The notes under the pieces: model-generated
What the model saw: the letters and a program-made list of their open reading frames with translations, nothing else
The model's database searches: none
Told to the model about the DNA's origin: nothing
Position numbers and translations under genes: made by a program
Shown here: one piece after another, positions 1 through 13,300 of the stretch
Position numbering within the stretch: the stretch's first letter is position 1
Layout of the letters: each line of letters begins with the position of its first letter
NCBI GenBank assembly: GCA_033239525.1
Contig: BSYO01000034.1
Coordinates: 682,001-746,000, forward strand
Origin: Nepenthes gracilis
Lineage: Eukaryota > Streptophyta > Magnoliopsida > Caryophyllales > Nepenthaceae
Reading direction: 5' to 3'
DNA: 64,000 nt

Positions 1-1284
1 GAAGTACCTGAAATTTATTGAACTCTATTTCCTTAATGAACCAATCCTGATGCTTCCATTTATGATTCCTCAAAATCCAAATTTCTACAAACAGATCACA
101 TCCAGCAAGTCACCCCTCTCACTTTCAACATGGGATGCAAAACAAAGCCAAACCAGACAAAACACACAGCACCCAATCCAAATGAAAATTTTCAATCCAG
201 CACCATCCAAAGGAAGAGGCAAAGTCACAGACAAATAAATAAATTTCCGACTCATTTTCTGAAAAACTAATAGACTTCACAGAAGATGCCTTCATTGAGC
301 AATTTATCACTGCAATCATCCAACCAAAAGAACTCATATTTGTTTATCTTTTCTCCACCTTTTAACAAATACACAACCTTCAACACAATATTGACATCAT
401 CACCAACATTCTCCAGGCCAACAACCAGATAAATACACTCTCAACATCAACAATGTAAGACTGCACACAAAACTAAAGAAACCAAAAATATTTCAGAAAA
501 TCAGTGAATTTGAGAAATCAATATGACTTGTTTGGGAGAAGGTGATTGAGGCAAATGATAGGGAGGGAGGCTCCAATTTTTTACATGAGTTCCCTCTTTT
601 TTAGGGAGAGGAGGAGAAGGGTGGAAGAATCTATCCCCATTAACCTCACTTGACCCACCACCCACCCCCCTTATAAATAAAAAATCGGGAGGGTTTGCTA
701 GGAGGGAATTGAGAGGAGGGGGATCTCTTTAAAGAGTTCACTAACATCCTTCTTTCCTCTTCCTAAAGTGTGTGGTCACTATGGATATAGGACAGCGAGG
801 GGCAAATTCCTGGATAATGAAATTTTGGTAGTGAAGATATCATCCATGGAAGTCAACAGTGCTAGAACCAGAAGAAAGAGAGAGAATCCTAGGAGAAACC
901 TACAATCCCAGGCGATTCTCATCTAATGTCAACCCTAGAGATGATGATTTCCTTTTAAATTCCCTTGGGATCCATTTTCTCCAAGAATAGGATTTCCCAC
1001 CCCAAGAACCTAATAAGACCCAAAACAAAACCCATATCAAACAACTCACCCAAGAACAAAGGCATTAATAGCATATTGACCAATGCCAAAGAAAATCTAA
1101 AATGACTACCACTAAACTTCATCCCTATAAGATTTCCCAACAGAGTCAATAAATCAAAGCTTGAATTTTACAAAGCCAATTTATGTTTCCTCACACAGCT
1201 TATTTTGATTCTTACAATAACATTATTATAATTATTTCAATACTTAAGACAACAAAACTGATGCTTAACAAATGAGATTTCCAC
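1..1284. other. ThrRS intron 18 (partial), no coding signal seen
   Basis: AT-rich DNA following the exon 18 donor. Neither strand shows the missing C-terminal ThrRS sequence. A purine-rich patch at 530-760 and short A runs are the only local features. A CAG acceptor-like site occurs at the extreme left edge, but too few bases follow to judge it. Confidence 0.5.
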
Positions 1285-1356
1285 CTTCTTGTTGATTGTT
1301 TTATCACTGGTATCAACATCAACAAAGTAGCCAGCCTGATGGATCTCATCCCGAAC
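1285..1356 (-). other. THRRS: ThrRS exon 18: part of anticodon-binding domain
   Basis: This 72-base exon encodes 24 residues beginning [18 protein letters not shown] and ending in a Lys-Lys pair before a GT donor (AAG|GTGGAA). It continues the HGTP anticodon-binding fold started in exon 17. The next exon, expected to read VREAQ-like sequence toward the family's ILVVG motif, is not found between 1 and 1284 and must lie outside the window. Confidence 0.9.
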
Positions 1357-4300
1357 CTGAGAAATAGCAAAAAAAAGTTAGTGAATGCTTTTAACTTCTT
1401 GAATACACGTGTGAGGAGGTTAGCAAATATTCAAATCATTAAAGATTCTTAGTGATGCATATAAGAACCGTAAACAGACATGAGACAAGCAACTGGAAAA
1501 ATAATTTCAAAGGAGCAACAATAAATAAGCAATGATACTTGGCATCTCACTAAACTTAAAAAGCCAAAAAATGCAAAATGGCCCACCAATTCCAAAATAA
1601 ATACAGATTTTCAAAAAAAAAAAAAAACCACCAAAACTAAACCAGAATATCTATGGAATTCTTTTCTAAATTTCTGCTGTTTTACTAATGTGCAGTAAAT
1701 ACATTTATGATGTGTTTTGAAAAAGTTCTGGATTAGAAAACCACCAAACCTCTATGGCAAGTCAAATGAAAATATAGTAAAAGCTTGAAGATAGATATTT
1801 GGTAAAAAGCAATATTCAAATAAAGATTTCTAGATGTATCACACTAGTAAAATTGGGATACTTCCAAACAGAAAAAAAAAAACTAATGTTGCTTCTTGGA
1901 CAGCATGAGCTGCAAATTGCAGCTTTAGAAAAAGCACTCAGTAAGTTCATTTCAACATCTTGAGAAGTCAAAAGCTATGTTAAACCCATATTTGTCCATA
2001 CCATAACTTCTAGAATAGAGTAGTTCGTTAAGCCAGGGAAAAAAGGTACTGAAATGGATCTCAGAAGCAGATGGTTGTCTCTATTGAACTGCAAATCCTT
2101 GAGATGATAAAAAAACTTGCACAAAATATTTTCAAAATAAATAGAAGTTTAAATTAATTGACAATTTTGGACAATGTTGCCAACATTTCTTTGATAATGA
2201 ATTATCAAGCTCGCATTATTGTCTTCTTTTTGGTTTTCTTGACAAGATGGGCAGTGCATAAAGGATATGGACCTGTTTCCCCCACCTGGAGACCTGATAC
2301 TTCCTAGATTAGGATGCCCCTTTGTAGCCAAAAGTGAAGCCATTCATCAAAGTTGGACAACTTCAATTTAGTCATATTCCCTCACATAAAAACAAATTAC
2401 CCTTTTTGGGTGGAAAACAACATTTAGAATATTACAATTTTGTAGTATAGCATAGAAGACTAGGGAAGCACAAAAACTTTAACTGTAAGTTCAATGTGGA
2501 CACTGCAGATTAACATGATGGTAATGGTTGCAATTAAGTAAAGGGATCAAACACGACAAAGCAGAGATCCCACTATAGTCATAACAGTTTTTGAGAAACT
2601 TTTGCTTAGCATGAAAGATGCCTAATTCTCTTTGCATTAAGATTTGTAATGCTCTAACAGCAAAAGAGAGAAAAATTAAACATTTCAGGAGAGAGATTAT
2701 GACAAAACTTGAGTGGCATCCTTCAATAAAGTCAACCTGGACTGCAAGGGGAAAGCTTGGGGCGTAAGGACAAAGTCTCCAGGTAGGGAAACTAGATCCA
2801 TATCCTTCAGCCAATGTGCATCTTGTCTTAGCAAAAAAGAAAAGCAAAAAGAATAAATATTGTGAACTACTACTTAATTATCAAGGAAATAACTGGTGTA
2901 TTGTTCTAAATTGTAAACTAGCTTCTAAACTTCCATTTATGACAAAATTATTTCATGCATTCTTCATCCTTCTTAAGTAATTACAGTTCATTATAGGCAA
3001 TCATTGAATTTTGAGCTCTACTTCAGGCATGTCTAATACAGCTTATAAATCTGGTTGTTTACTCCAAAAGAAAAAGCAAGGCCAAATAGAGGTTAAAATA
3101 GCATTTGGCTTCTCAAGGTGTTGAAATTTATTTATGGAGTGCATTCGCTAAAGCTACAATTTGAAACTTATTTGAAAAGGCAATCCAAAACACAACATTT
3201 CATTTTCCATTTGGAAGATGCACCCTATTTTACTGCTAAAATGCCCGTGAAACTAGAATAGTTATCAAACTAAATAATCAAATTGCATGAGACTCAACAA
3301 GAAATAGTTAAATGTTTCTGAAAAGCTCTACTTGAATGACACTCCTTTGGCAGAAGCTCTAGCTTTCAAGCTCCAATTGCATGATCATTTTACTTGCCAA
3401 CTAGGTCAGGTGGATTTCTATTCCACATAAGAGATTTATATACTTTGCATTTACTGGAGGAAGGCTTCTTGAAATGCATCATGAAGGGACTCACTGCACA
3501 TTAGTATGAGAGCAGGAATTCAGAAGACAAATTGATAAATATGCCAGTATCAACTTCCACTACTCCTATTCAACTTTTTCTTACCTGGTTTTAAATGAGG
3601 AAAAGATATTTAGAAATACATAACAACAAAAACAGATATCCCTAGTAATTGCCAAGAACCCACTATAATCATCACATTGAATGTACCTTAAGTGCATATG
3701 ACTCTGATTTCTCTGACACAGTGCAAACAATTGCTTGGCGAGGACTAAGCCAGAAAGGCCACTTTCCCTTATAGTGCTCCAAAAGTACAGCAAGCATCCG
3801 TTCAACAGATCCAAGGATTGCTCGGTGTATCATAACAGGCCTCTCCCTCTTAGCTTCATCCTCTGCTGAGTAAGATAAGTTGAATCGAGAAGGGAGCTGA
3901 AAATCCAGCTGCAACCAGTGTTTCCAGTAAAAGCTAGAGTACAATGAAAAAACACAGGGACTTATACCAGAAAAGAAGCTAAACATCACAAACCTGTAAT
4001 GTTGCACACTGAAATTTCCTCTTCAATGCATCAGAAACACTGATATCTATCTTTGGCCCATAAAATGCACCATCTCCTTCATTTATCTGTGCAGCATGAA
4101 GACATGAGCATGTGAAAACAACCTCAAGGAATTTTAGAAAGCACAAATAACAGTGAAAAAACCAATGCTTGCTCCTCAACTCGATCATAGATCATTGTTT
4201 GCATGAAATATAACTCATATTAACAGAAGGTATCTATCATAGAAGTTCAATCAATTCAAGGATGCATTCACAAGAAATAATATCATAATCCACTGAGCTT

Positions 4301-7300
4301 TTACTCTTTTACATAATACTACTCAGAACAACTATTTTTTCTTTCAGAGTGAAAACAAAACCATCAGAAGACACAAAATGAGCACCAAGGTAGTGGCCCA
4401 ATGCACCAAGCTACCTGATATTGCAACCTATGCAGGGCATGATAAGATGTACATAACTTTACCAATTCAATGCAAAGAAGGTGATGCGGATAGATTTTCT
4501 GGAATAAAATCTGATGTCGACTGACAAGTAATCATTCAAATTACAGCATAAAATGAGAAGAATCACTCACCCTTCACAGGAAATCACTCACATTTGGTGG
4601 CAGGAATTGGGGCCACAAAAGACATTTTGACTACTCAGTCTCCTAATTGTGTGCCTAAAAGACTTGCTATTGTCCCTTCCTAGCTGGTCCTGTTAAGAGG
4701 CCTGTTCTAGTTTGACCTAGGCTTTTAGAGACATTTGGTATGTTTTTCCAAGGATCATTATGTGATGCATCATAAATTAGTCATATATGGACCACTTTAC
4801 TCCACTTATACCAGGCTACAAGTTGATTGTCATCTTACCACAAGTTGACTCAGCTTAGATAATTGTAGAGCTCTTCAGTGTATCCCGTGATGTCTTAGTC
4901 AGTCTTTTGGTTTAGGAGGTGGAATTTCTGGTACAGTGTTTGTGAATAATCATTAAGAAGGAACTTTTCAGTCAATTTGATCTTCATTTCACCCCAAGTG
5001 TCAACTCGAGGATGTCCTTGCCTCAGTTCAGCTACCAGTGTTGCAGGATAGTGTAGGTCCTCAAAGTTGTGCAGTGACAAATCTTTAGGTGAGTTTGAAA
5101 TAGGCATTGTGGGAAAAACACCAGACTGGGTCCTCAAAGTTGTGTAGTGACAAATCCGCGGAGATTCAATCACAATAGACATTCTTTCAAACTTAGTAGC
5201 ATCCCCAAGAAACTTTTGTCAAAATTTTCAAGCGGAGTGAGAGCAGTTTGTGAGAATTAAAATAAGGGGAGATACAATCACTGGGTCCTCAATAGTGACA
5301 AACATCAGAGTTCTTTCCATTCCAGTTTTCAATCCTTCAAACTTAGTAGCATCCCCCAAGAAACTTTTGTCAAAATTTTCAAGTACTCGAGTGAGAGCAG
5401 TTTGTGAGAATTAAAATAAGGGGATTAATCCTTTAGGTGAGTTTGAAATAGGCATTGTGGGAAAAACACCACACCGGAGCAATCCATCATAGAGTGATAA
5501 AGAAAGTTCACCGCCAGGCCTAGAATAGAGAATGATGACTGGCAGTCGATTGACTTTGCTGCTGGATAGCAGCAGTCAGGTATAGTGGCAATTGGGATGA
5601 AGTAGAACTGTAATAGCCGGTCCCTAATCCATCTGGTGACTCTTCAAGAATGAAAAATGATGTAGTGGATCAGGGAGCTTCTTGTCTGGGCAGCCTCCTC
5701 AAGATTTCATCCATCATGTGTTGTAACTCCACCTTTGCTTGTAATTCTCCAATCTCCGCTCTATAGTAAATTTCAAAAATCGGGATTGTGCAGCCACCTG
5801 TTCCACAATCCTCTGGCCTGCTCAGTTGAGATTTTATTTTTTATTCATGACTCAACCATCCTGAATAATCTCTCCTAGAACAGCATATCATTTCCAGCTC
5901 ACTATTGAGAAGTAAAAACCTTATCCTTAGGACAGCTTATGCTCTTAAACTTATTATTTGTGCTCGTTCCTCATAAGGCTATAGCAAATTTACATCTAGT
6001 AGGAGAGTCTGCTGGCAACCAATAGACAACATTAAACTTTTGTAAAAGAACCATCTAGGAAGTAATGCACTGCATTAAGACCTGTATATAGCTTATATAG
6101 GCTCGGATTTCCCGCCATTTTCTCTCAATTAAAACAAATCAATACCAAAGGGATTACACCCAATACAAAAATAGACATCCACACCCACCAAGAAACACGG
6201 AAGTAACAACCAAAAAATAAACACATTCCTTAAAAGAAACAACAAGAAAAAATCTAACCATTTAAACTTTTGCATTCCATAATTCCATTGAGTCTCTTGA
6301 GTTCCTCTCTTTTTGATCACTTTTCAACCCTTCCAAGCAAACCAAGGCCTCCCACCTTGCCTCAATGCATTAAAGAGTATCATAACCTTAACTTCATTTC
6401 CTTGAAAAGACAAGGCCCGCCATTTCCTCCAATATAACCCAATCTTTTTTTTTTAACATTAAAAATTGATCTCTTTCCCATAAAAAGATTTTAGTTTCCC
6501 TCGGCAAGATTCTCTAGATCGAGAGATACTGAATGCTCCCCAGATACCAAAATCCTCATGGAAACAGATGAAGTTATATCCCCAAAGGCCAAACATATTG
6601 TCACGGAGCCACAAGCTCCATCAAAACTAACCAGAAACCCGTCCAAGCGTATCTTTAACACATTCCAAAACAGCTGGTAAACAGTAAATAAGAAGTCCCA
6701 CCTCTCAATCTAAAGAGCTCTCACCACAAAAATAAAATTTGTCCAGAGGAAAGCCCACCATAGCCTTAACAGAAGCATCCCAAATACCCTTTTTGAACTG
6801 AGAGAAAGAATTCAGGATGCTCATCACATTACTATATCAGCAGACCTTGAGAAACCAATCTCAGAGAAACCCTCAGCAAAAATCAGTTTGGAAGGAGATA
6901 AGTAACCAGAACCGCCCTGAAGATAGGACTCTTAAGCAAGAAAAATCTAAAACAAGCTAGGCCACTTCAATATTGAGGCCCAACAAAGAGCACTGCTGAG
7001 ACACCACACTCCCATGCACTGGGTAGACCTCTATTACTATAATGTCTTAGCACCATGAATTAAAATATTAGTACTCATATCAAGACCTGTACGGATTGTG
7101 GCTATATGAGTAATACATATTAGTATTGGATGCAATGGACAAAAAGACATTTCCTATGACAACATCAAAACTAAGTTATATACTAAGATTTGATCCTCAA
7201 CGCTTTTGACTGGATTAACTAATAACTATTAGATTAAACTATTTAACAATCAATCAACACACCGCATTTTGGCTTCAAGTACTAATTTATCAAACCCCAA

Positions 7301-10300
7301 GCATACGCTCAACAAAAGCTACAATTTTGAAATTAATATTTGCAAAGAATTATTTTCAAAGAAAAAATTATTAGAAAATCAACAATCAATGAAAGATATA
7401 AATTAAACATATACAACACAAATAAACAATTTTGGAAATATAAATGTGAATAAATCATGAAATTTTAACCTTCCAATTGTTTTTATGTTGGTTAGATTTC
7501 AATTTGATTTCGAATATAAGAATAAAATCATGTCTTGGACCTTAAAATCTAATAGATTTGTGTTAGAAAAGCAAAAAAAGAACCACATTGATCTAAAACA
7601 GAAATGTTTTTGGTTTTATAGAGGTCTATATATATGTTAATAATCCACACTTTTTTGGGGGTTACAGCTATGCATGGTGATCACATTTTAAATCAAGAAA
7701 TGTCAGCATTTATCTTCTAATACCAAAAATATCGGCTGATATTTTGATTATAATATTTTGATCCATGTTTGACACCATGGAAATCTGGATTTCATTTTGC
7801 TTTTTCCAAATGTGGTTGCGTCCTTATGGATATCATTCATATCAGACAATAAAACCACATTAGACATCACAGGTGCCAAAAAATTTCTCATGCCTACATT
7901 AAAAATGAGTCATATGCTAAAATTCAATCATTTTTAACTATATACACGTTTGTAGAGTCTTAGCCAACATTTATCAAAATTAAGCTTCATAGATTAGATT
8001 GTCAAAAAATTATCCCAAAATTTTTTATTTATGCCCATCTTAGAAGTTTTGAATGTATTTAAAACATGTTGATTTCATGCTTTCAAGAGTGACTCAGCCG
8101 ATATATCACAATATATCACTCTACTAATTATATATCCGCATATTTTTTCCTATATCCAAATATATCGATATAGGGGCTTCCCAATATAGATACATAAAGA
8201 GAGGAGATATTTATTAAATGAGATTAGCAGCTTTTACCTATATTACTGATAAAGAGGAGATATTTATTAAATGACATTACTGGATTTTACCTATATTACT
8301 GCTAAAAATGAAACTTTGGTTGATATCAAGAACTAAAGCTCTTGCCATGATGAATCTTACACTGTATTGGTGATGCGTATGTAAGATAACTTTAGTAGTA
8401 AAGTCTTGTTCTATAAAAGCATAAGCAGATAAAGAATATCGACTACTAGTTTGTTCCATGCTTGGCACAAGGAGACATGCATTATAGATTGGCATCTCCT
8501 GGCTATTTCCTGTCCAAGATCACTTGAAGAATATTGGAGGTAAGACAGTTTCAATTTATGAATTTTATCAATTCATTCAAATTTCTGATTTTGCTATTTT
8601 ATGTTAATTAAACTACATTATTCAGTTTTGACTTGTTAAAGAATATGGACAGGGAAGCCTAAACAAAACAGCCAAGCAATAAACATGCTCCTCAGATCTT
8701 CATTGCCAGAAGGTCATATCCAAGACAAACTATCATAATGCTTAACTTCCTTCCTTTCCTCCTTTTCAGACAGGAAGATTAGAAAGAACATACACTAGAC
8801 ACCAGAAAGCATGGATATAAACAATAAACAGCCCATGTTGAACCCCAAAACATGAATACTCAGCACCAAGCAACAAGACAACCAACATGGCACAATGAAT
8901 AGCCACCATGGAGCAAAAAACTTTTAGGCATACATACATAATATGACATTAACTAGTTAAAACGAATGCAAAAAAAAAAAGAACTTCATTATAAAAGAAA
9001 GAAATAAAAGTAGATAACCTGCCATGGTTCACCAAACTCATTCAGTGCTTCTGTAAGAGCAGCCTCAGCTTTTTCCCAAGTTCCTAAGTCTCCAAGGTGT
9101 TTTTCTGGTCTCTACATCATGAAGAATGACACATATTACAATCATTATTATAGTATCACATCAAGATGCATCCTTAGAAGAAAGAAGCATGATATAGAAA
9201 GCCCTGATGCCAAATACAATCAGCATGCACTTTACATTGTAAACTGGCAGTGAGATAAGACTCATCAATTGTTCCTATTAATTCCTTCAAAAACACATCA
9301 TGGTAATATGGCACAGCGGTTTCCTAAAACATAAAAAGTATGACCAGAAATCCAGGAATTTCAAGCAAGAGATTTCATCTTCCAATTATGCTTTCTATAT
9401 CACAGCAATCATACGACCCCTATCACTGATAATGGGAATTACTGCTGCAATCGTATTTGCTAGGGTAACACCATTACTGCTATGCCCAACTGTCTGCTTA
9501 CCAAGGGGAACCAGAAGAACACTTCTACAACCATCATCAAAGTCTGCCAAGACAGGCACAAAGACACTGGAACTTCAACTGCTGAAAAACAAAATGTAGT
9601 TCATATCACTGGCACAATAGCCAATCATGCATTCCCCACCCAGATCAACCCAGTCACCTCTTTCATACAGACAACAAAAACGCAAGAAAAAGCACATGAA
9701 CCCTTATTTGTTATGCTTGTCTGCAAAAGTGAGATGTGATTTTCTGCAACTTTGTCAATTGCGAGAAATCTCAGAAAGTTCCAAAGTATATTATCAGTGC
9801 AAACTCGAAACAATTCTAAAGTTCATTAGCTAAGTATGTTGATTATATTTAAATCCCAATTTAGTTTTTTTGGCAGTTACTTTTTTTTATATATTTTTTC
9901 AAAAGCTCATCTGCCTAGAATCCTCCCTGCTTGCTCTCCCAGTACACTTCTTTCAACTATTTCCAGAGCCTCGTCCACAATGAAACTAGAAGTGAAAGAA
10001 AACTATCTCCAGAATTGTCCTGCATCAATTTTCCACCAAGTAGGAAGCCAAATCCAAATTAGATTTAGTTGATTACTAAATCAACCTAACAAGCGGATTC
10101 AGTATCCTCAATTGCAGAAGTAAAAAACATCAATGTAGTAAACCATTCATCTATGCAGAAGATCTGTAAATAAACCTCCTCAGATGCTCCAGTACACATT
10201 CATAATGATGCCACAAAAGATAATCTTATCCAGAATCCTACTGTAAAAGAAGATAGCAATCCCTAGTATCATCATGTAACACTCTAAGCAAACACACCAG

Positions 10301-13300
10301 ACAGCCAAAGGCATTGCACACCTTCAAATGGGCATTTCATCCACCATGGCAGATATCCATCCCAGTCTGCTCCTTTTGGACTGGGTATGGATGAAGCGAA
10401 GTGGATGATGGATACAAGGTGGAGCTGGACGAAGCATTATGCCGAACCTGGTAACAAATATAATCTTGAATATAGTCTGCTGCTAGATTAATCTTACTAT
10501 CCAAATTATTAAAACATCTAAAACTAAAAAAACCTATTGTAAAATCTCAGTATCTTACAAATCAAGTGGTGTATACGTATTTAATGAATGTAAATTTTAG
10601 ATTATTAATTGATTATTGATGATAATGTCGCTAGTTTTCATGAAATTATTAGTTGATTATAGATGTTGCTGGTTTCATGAAATTAGATGGAGTATATAAA
10701 AATGAGTTGTGTAGACCGATAGCAGAAAAAAATATAGGTGATGAAATGTAGTTGGATATGCATACAAAATTGATACACTAAGTTGTGGTGGGAGCAGGAC
10801 ATGTAAAGTCGATATATGGGGTTGTAAAATGGATATCAATAAAAATTGACACAGTTAGTTGAGGTGCTGATACTATTGAAAACGTTAGAGCATAGAAATT
10901 CCATTGTTTTAGAAGGCACCTTAGTTTTCCAAATTTTATCAACCAAAGAAAGAGAATTATTTGGTGTGACAAGGTGTGGAAAGATTTGAAAGAAGACAAT
11001 TCTAGTCCCATCTGAACTCCAAACTGCTATAAAAAACTGATTAAAATTGAACTAAATCAACAACCTATTATTCAATGAAACCCTCTTTTTTGTTAATTTA
11101 AAAGGTTATTTAATGCTAATCAAGATTTTTTTTCATTGACAATAGTAAAGAAAAGAGAAACAACTATTCATTTCCATTTTCTGGTTCCAGAAAGCAGATC
11201 GACTATTTTGATTATAAACTGAGGGTTTGAGTCATACACCTTTCCTTTGTTAAATATTAGCCTTGTAGAAGAAATAAAGAAAGAAAGAAAGCTGTAATTT
11301 TACTTGTCAGAATAAATCATTACTGATTTCCAGGAGACACACCCTAGTAAGTCAATCTCTTTGCTCAAAGCATCATAAAAGAACCTCTTTTTGTTAATTT
11401 AAAATGTTATTTAATGCTAATCAAGATTTTTTTTCATTGACAATAGTAAAGAAAAGAGAAACAACTAAACCAGATGTGCTAGCATAAAAGGTCACCCTTT
11501 GAAAAATTAACATAGTTGCTGAGAGAGAAGAGGGGTTTTCTCAATATACTCACTAGAAAACTAAAAAATACCCAAACAGATTAGTAATCACAAATAAGAC
11601 ACAACAACAAAAGCGCAATCAATCAACATTCACAAACTACAGAGAGAAGGAACTGAATTTGCAAACCGTTGATAGCTTCAGCTCAAAGGAAAATCCAAAT
11701 ACACCATAGGCATATTTAATAAAGTCTAGCGCACCCCTGACTTCATCCTTTACCTGAAAAGTTAAAAAGTCAAAATAATTTGTAGATATGAAAAGAAAGA
11801 GAACGTTTGGCAGCATTTGCACACAAACAAAACCAATCCTACTCACTTGGGTTTCCCTGCAGAAGATATGAGCATCATCCTGTCACAGATGTGAAGTCAT
11901 ATCAGAACACACATGCCTTTTCATAAAGCAATCAAAAAAACATACAGAAATTTTTTTTCTTTTTGACCAGTAAAAAATAAGTGTTTCAAGATGGGTGCCA
12001 ACATACACCACTGGCATACAATAAACAGTAGCAAAAAAAAAAAAAAGACCAACAAAACAAAGTTCCAGCAAAAAAATTTGAATCATCATGTGAAGTAGGA
12101 AACAGTCCTTATCCCAGGAAAACAGCATATTGGGCCACATGCCACACTGCTTCATTCTTATACTGATACATCCTGCTAGATTCCCGTCAATAGGATTAAT
12201 TATCCCAACCTAACTAAATGGTATTGGTGTATAGAGATGCTAGAGCACAGGAAACCAGATATGTTATTCCAAGCAATACGCAAAAACGGTCTTTTTCATT
12301 GTTGTTTGCCTGATATTAAGCACTTAATTATAGACATTGCCTTCTGAAATTTAAGTTTGATTATAATATAAACAAGAGCAGCCATGCCAGGAGTACAAAA
12401 TTGCTGGCAGTGTGAGCAAGCATCCACATATCACCTTCTTTCCCCCCATCTAAAAATTCATTCTCAAATGAACAACTCATCTTAGCATGTACAAGCAGCT
12501 ACAAAAGAGATTCCCACAAGCCTATACACAGCACAACAAGCATTCATTGTTAATTGACATTGTAAACAGATAAAGTAATTTAGAAAAAAATATCCTTGAT
12601 ATATACTATTCAACCCGCAGCCTTTTTCACCTAAGCATATTAAAAAAATGGAGCAAGTAAAAACTTTTCCTAATAATAGTTATCCCTAGACATGTAGTCC
12701 TCAAAATTGCACTGACAAAACAAACCTATTGATAATTTAATATTTCTCCAGTCTAATAAGGTTGTTCTCTATCATTTAGAAAAACAAAATAAGTTCACCA
12801 ACACAAAAGCATATAAACTTTACAGACATTGTGTTCCCATCTTACAGGAATGTCCTCACAAACATGAATGTGCCCCACAATAATTGCCTGTGACCGTTTA
12901 AACGCTAGATCAGAAACTAATAAATAGCTTTGGAAGCCCAAGCAAGCCTCACATCCCAACAAGTGCAAGAACTAGCAAACCACAAGCCCTGACCAATTTC
13001 AATCTTCTACAAGTCCATTAACACAAAAACTCGAAGATAAAGGAGAAAAAAACTCAGGTTTTGTAAATGTTTGTCATTTCCACAGAGAACATTGAGATAA
13101 CCAATCCATACTAGATACACATGCTTCCCTCAATCACATCAGATACTCCAAGAAACCCCCTTTCTCAGCCATTGTTGTCCAACCATCGCAGGCTATAAGT
13201 TTAATAAAAAGCATCCCCTGTCTGAGATGTTTCATGAGACAAACATTTTAAGCAATAATTACTATAAAAGATTATAAACACTCATCAGCCCATCCATTAA

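Larger units (their letters stand above)
4087..9018. other. ThrRS intron 15, 4.9 kb, transposon-bearing
   Basis: This intron separates exons 15 and 16. It contains a Ty3/gypsy gag remnant (4840-5870), an adjacent rearranged direct repeat (5082-5475), a 53-bp tandem duplication (8201-8306), and sequence with repeated TATATCGG-like words (7730-8180). The block 6120-7000 reads like degraded mobile-element coding sequence, but I could not assign it to a family. Confidence 0.6.

Noticed and set aside
6120..7000. Possible LINE reverse transcriptase remnant
   Set aside because: The wording suggests decayed coding sequence, but no RT or endonuclease motif could be read in any frame.
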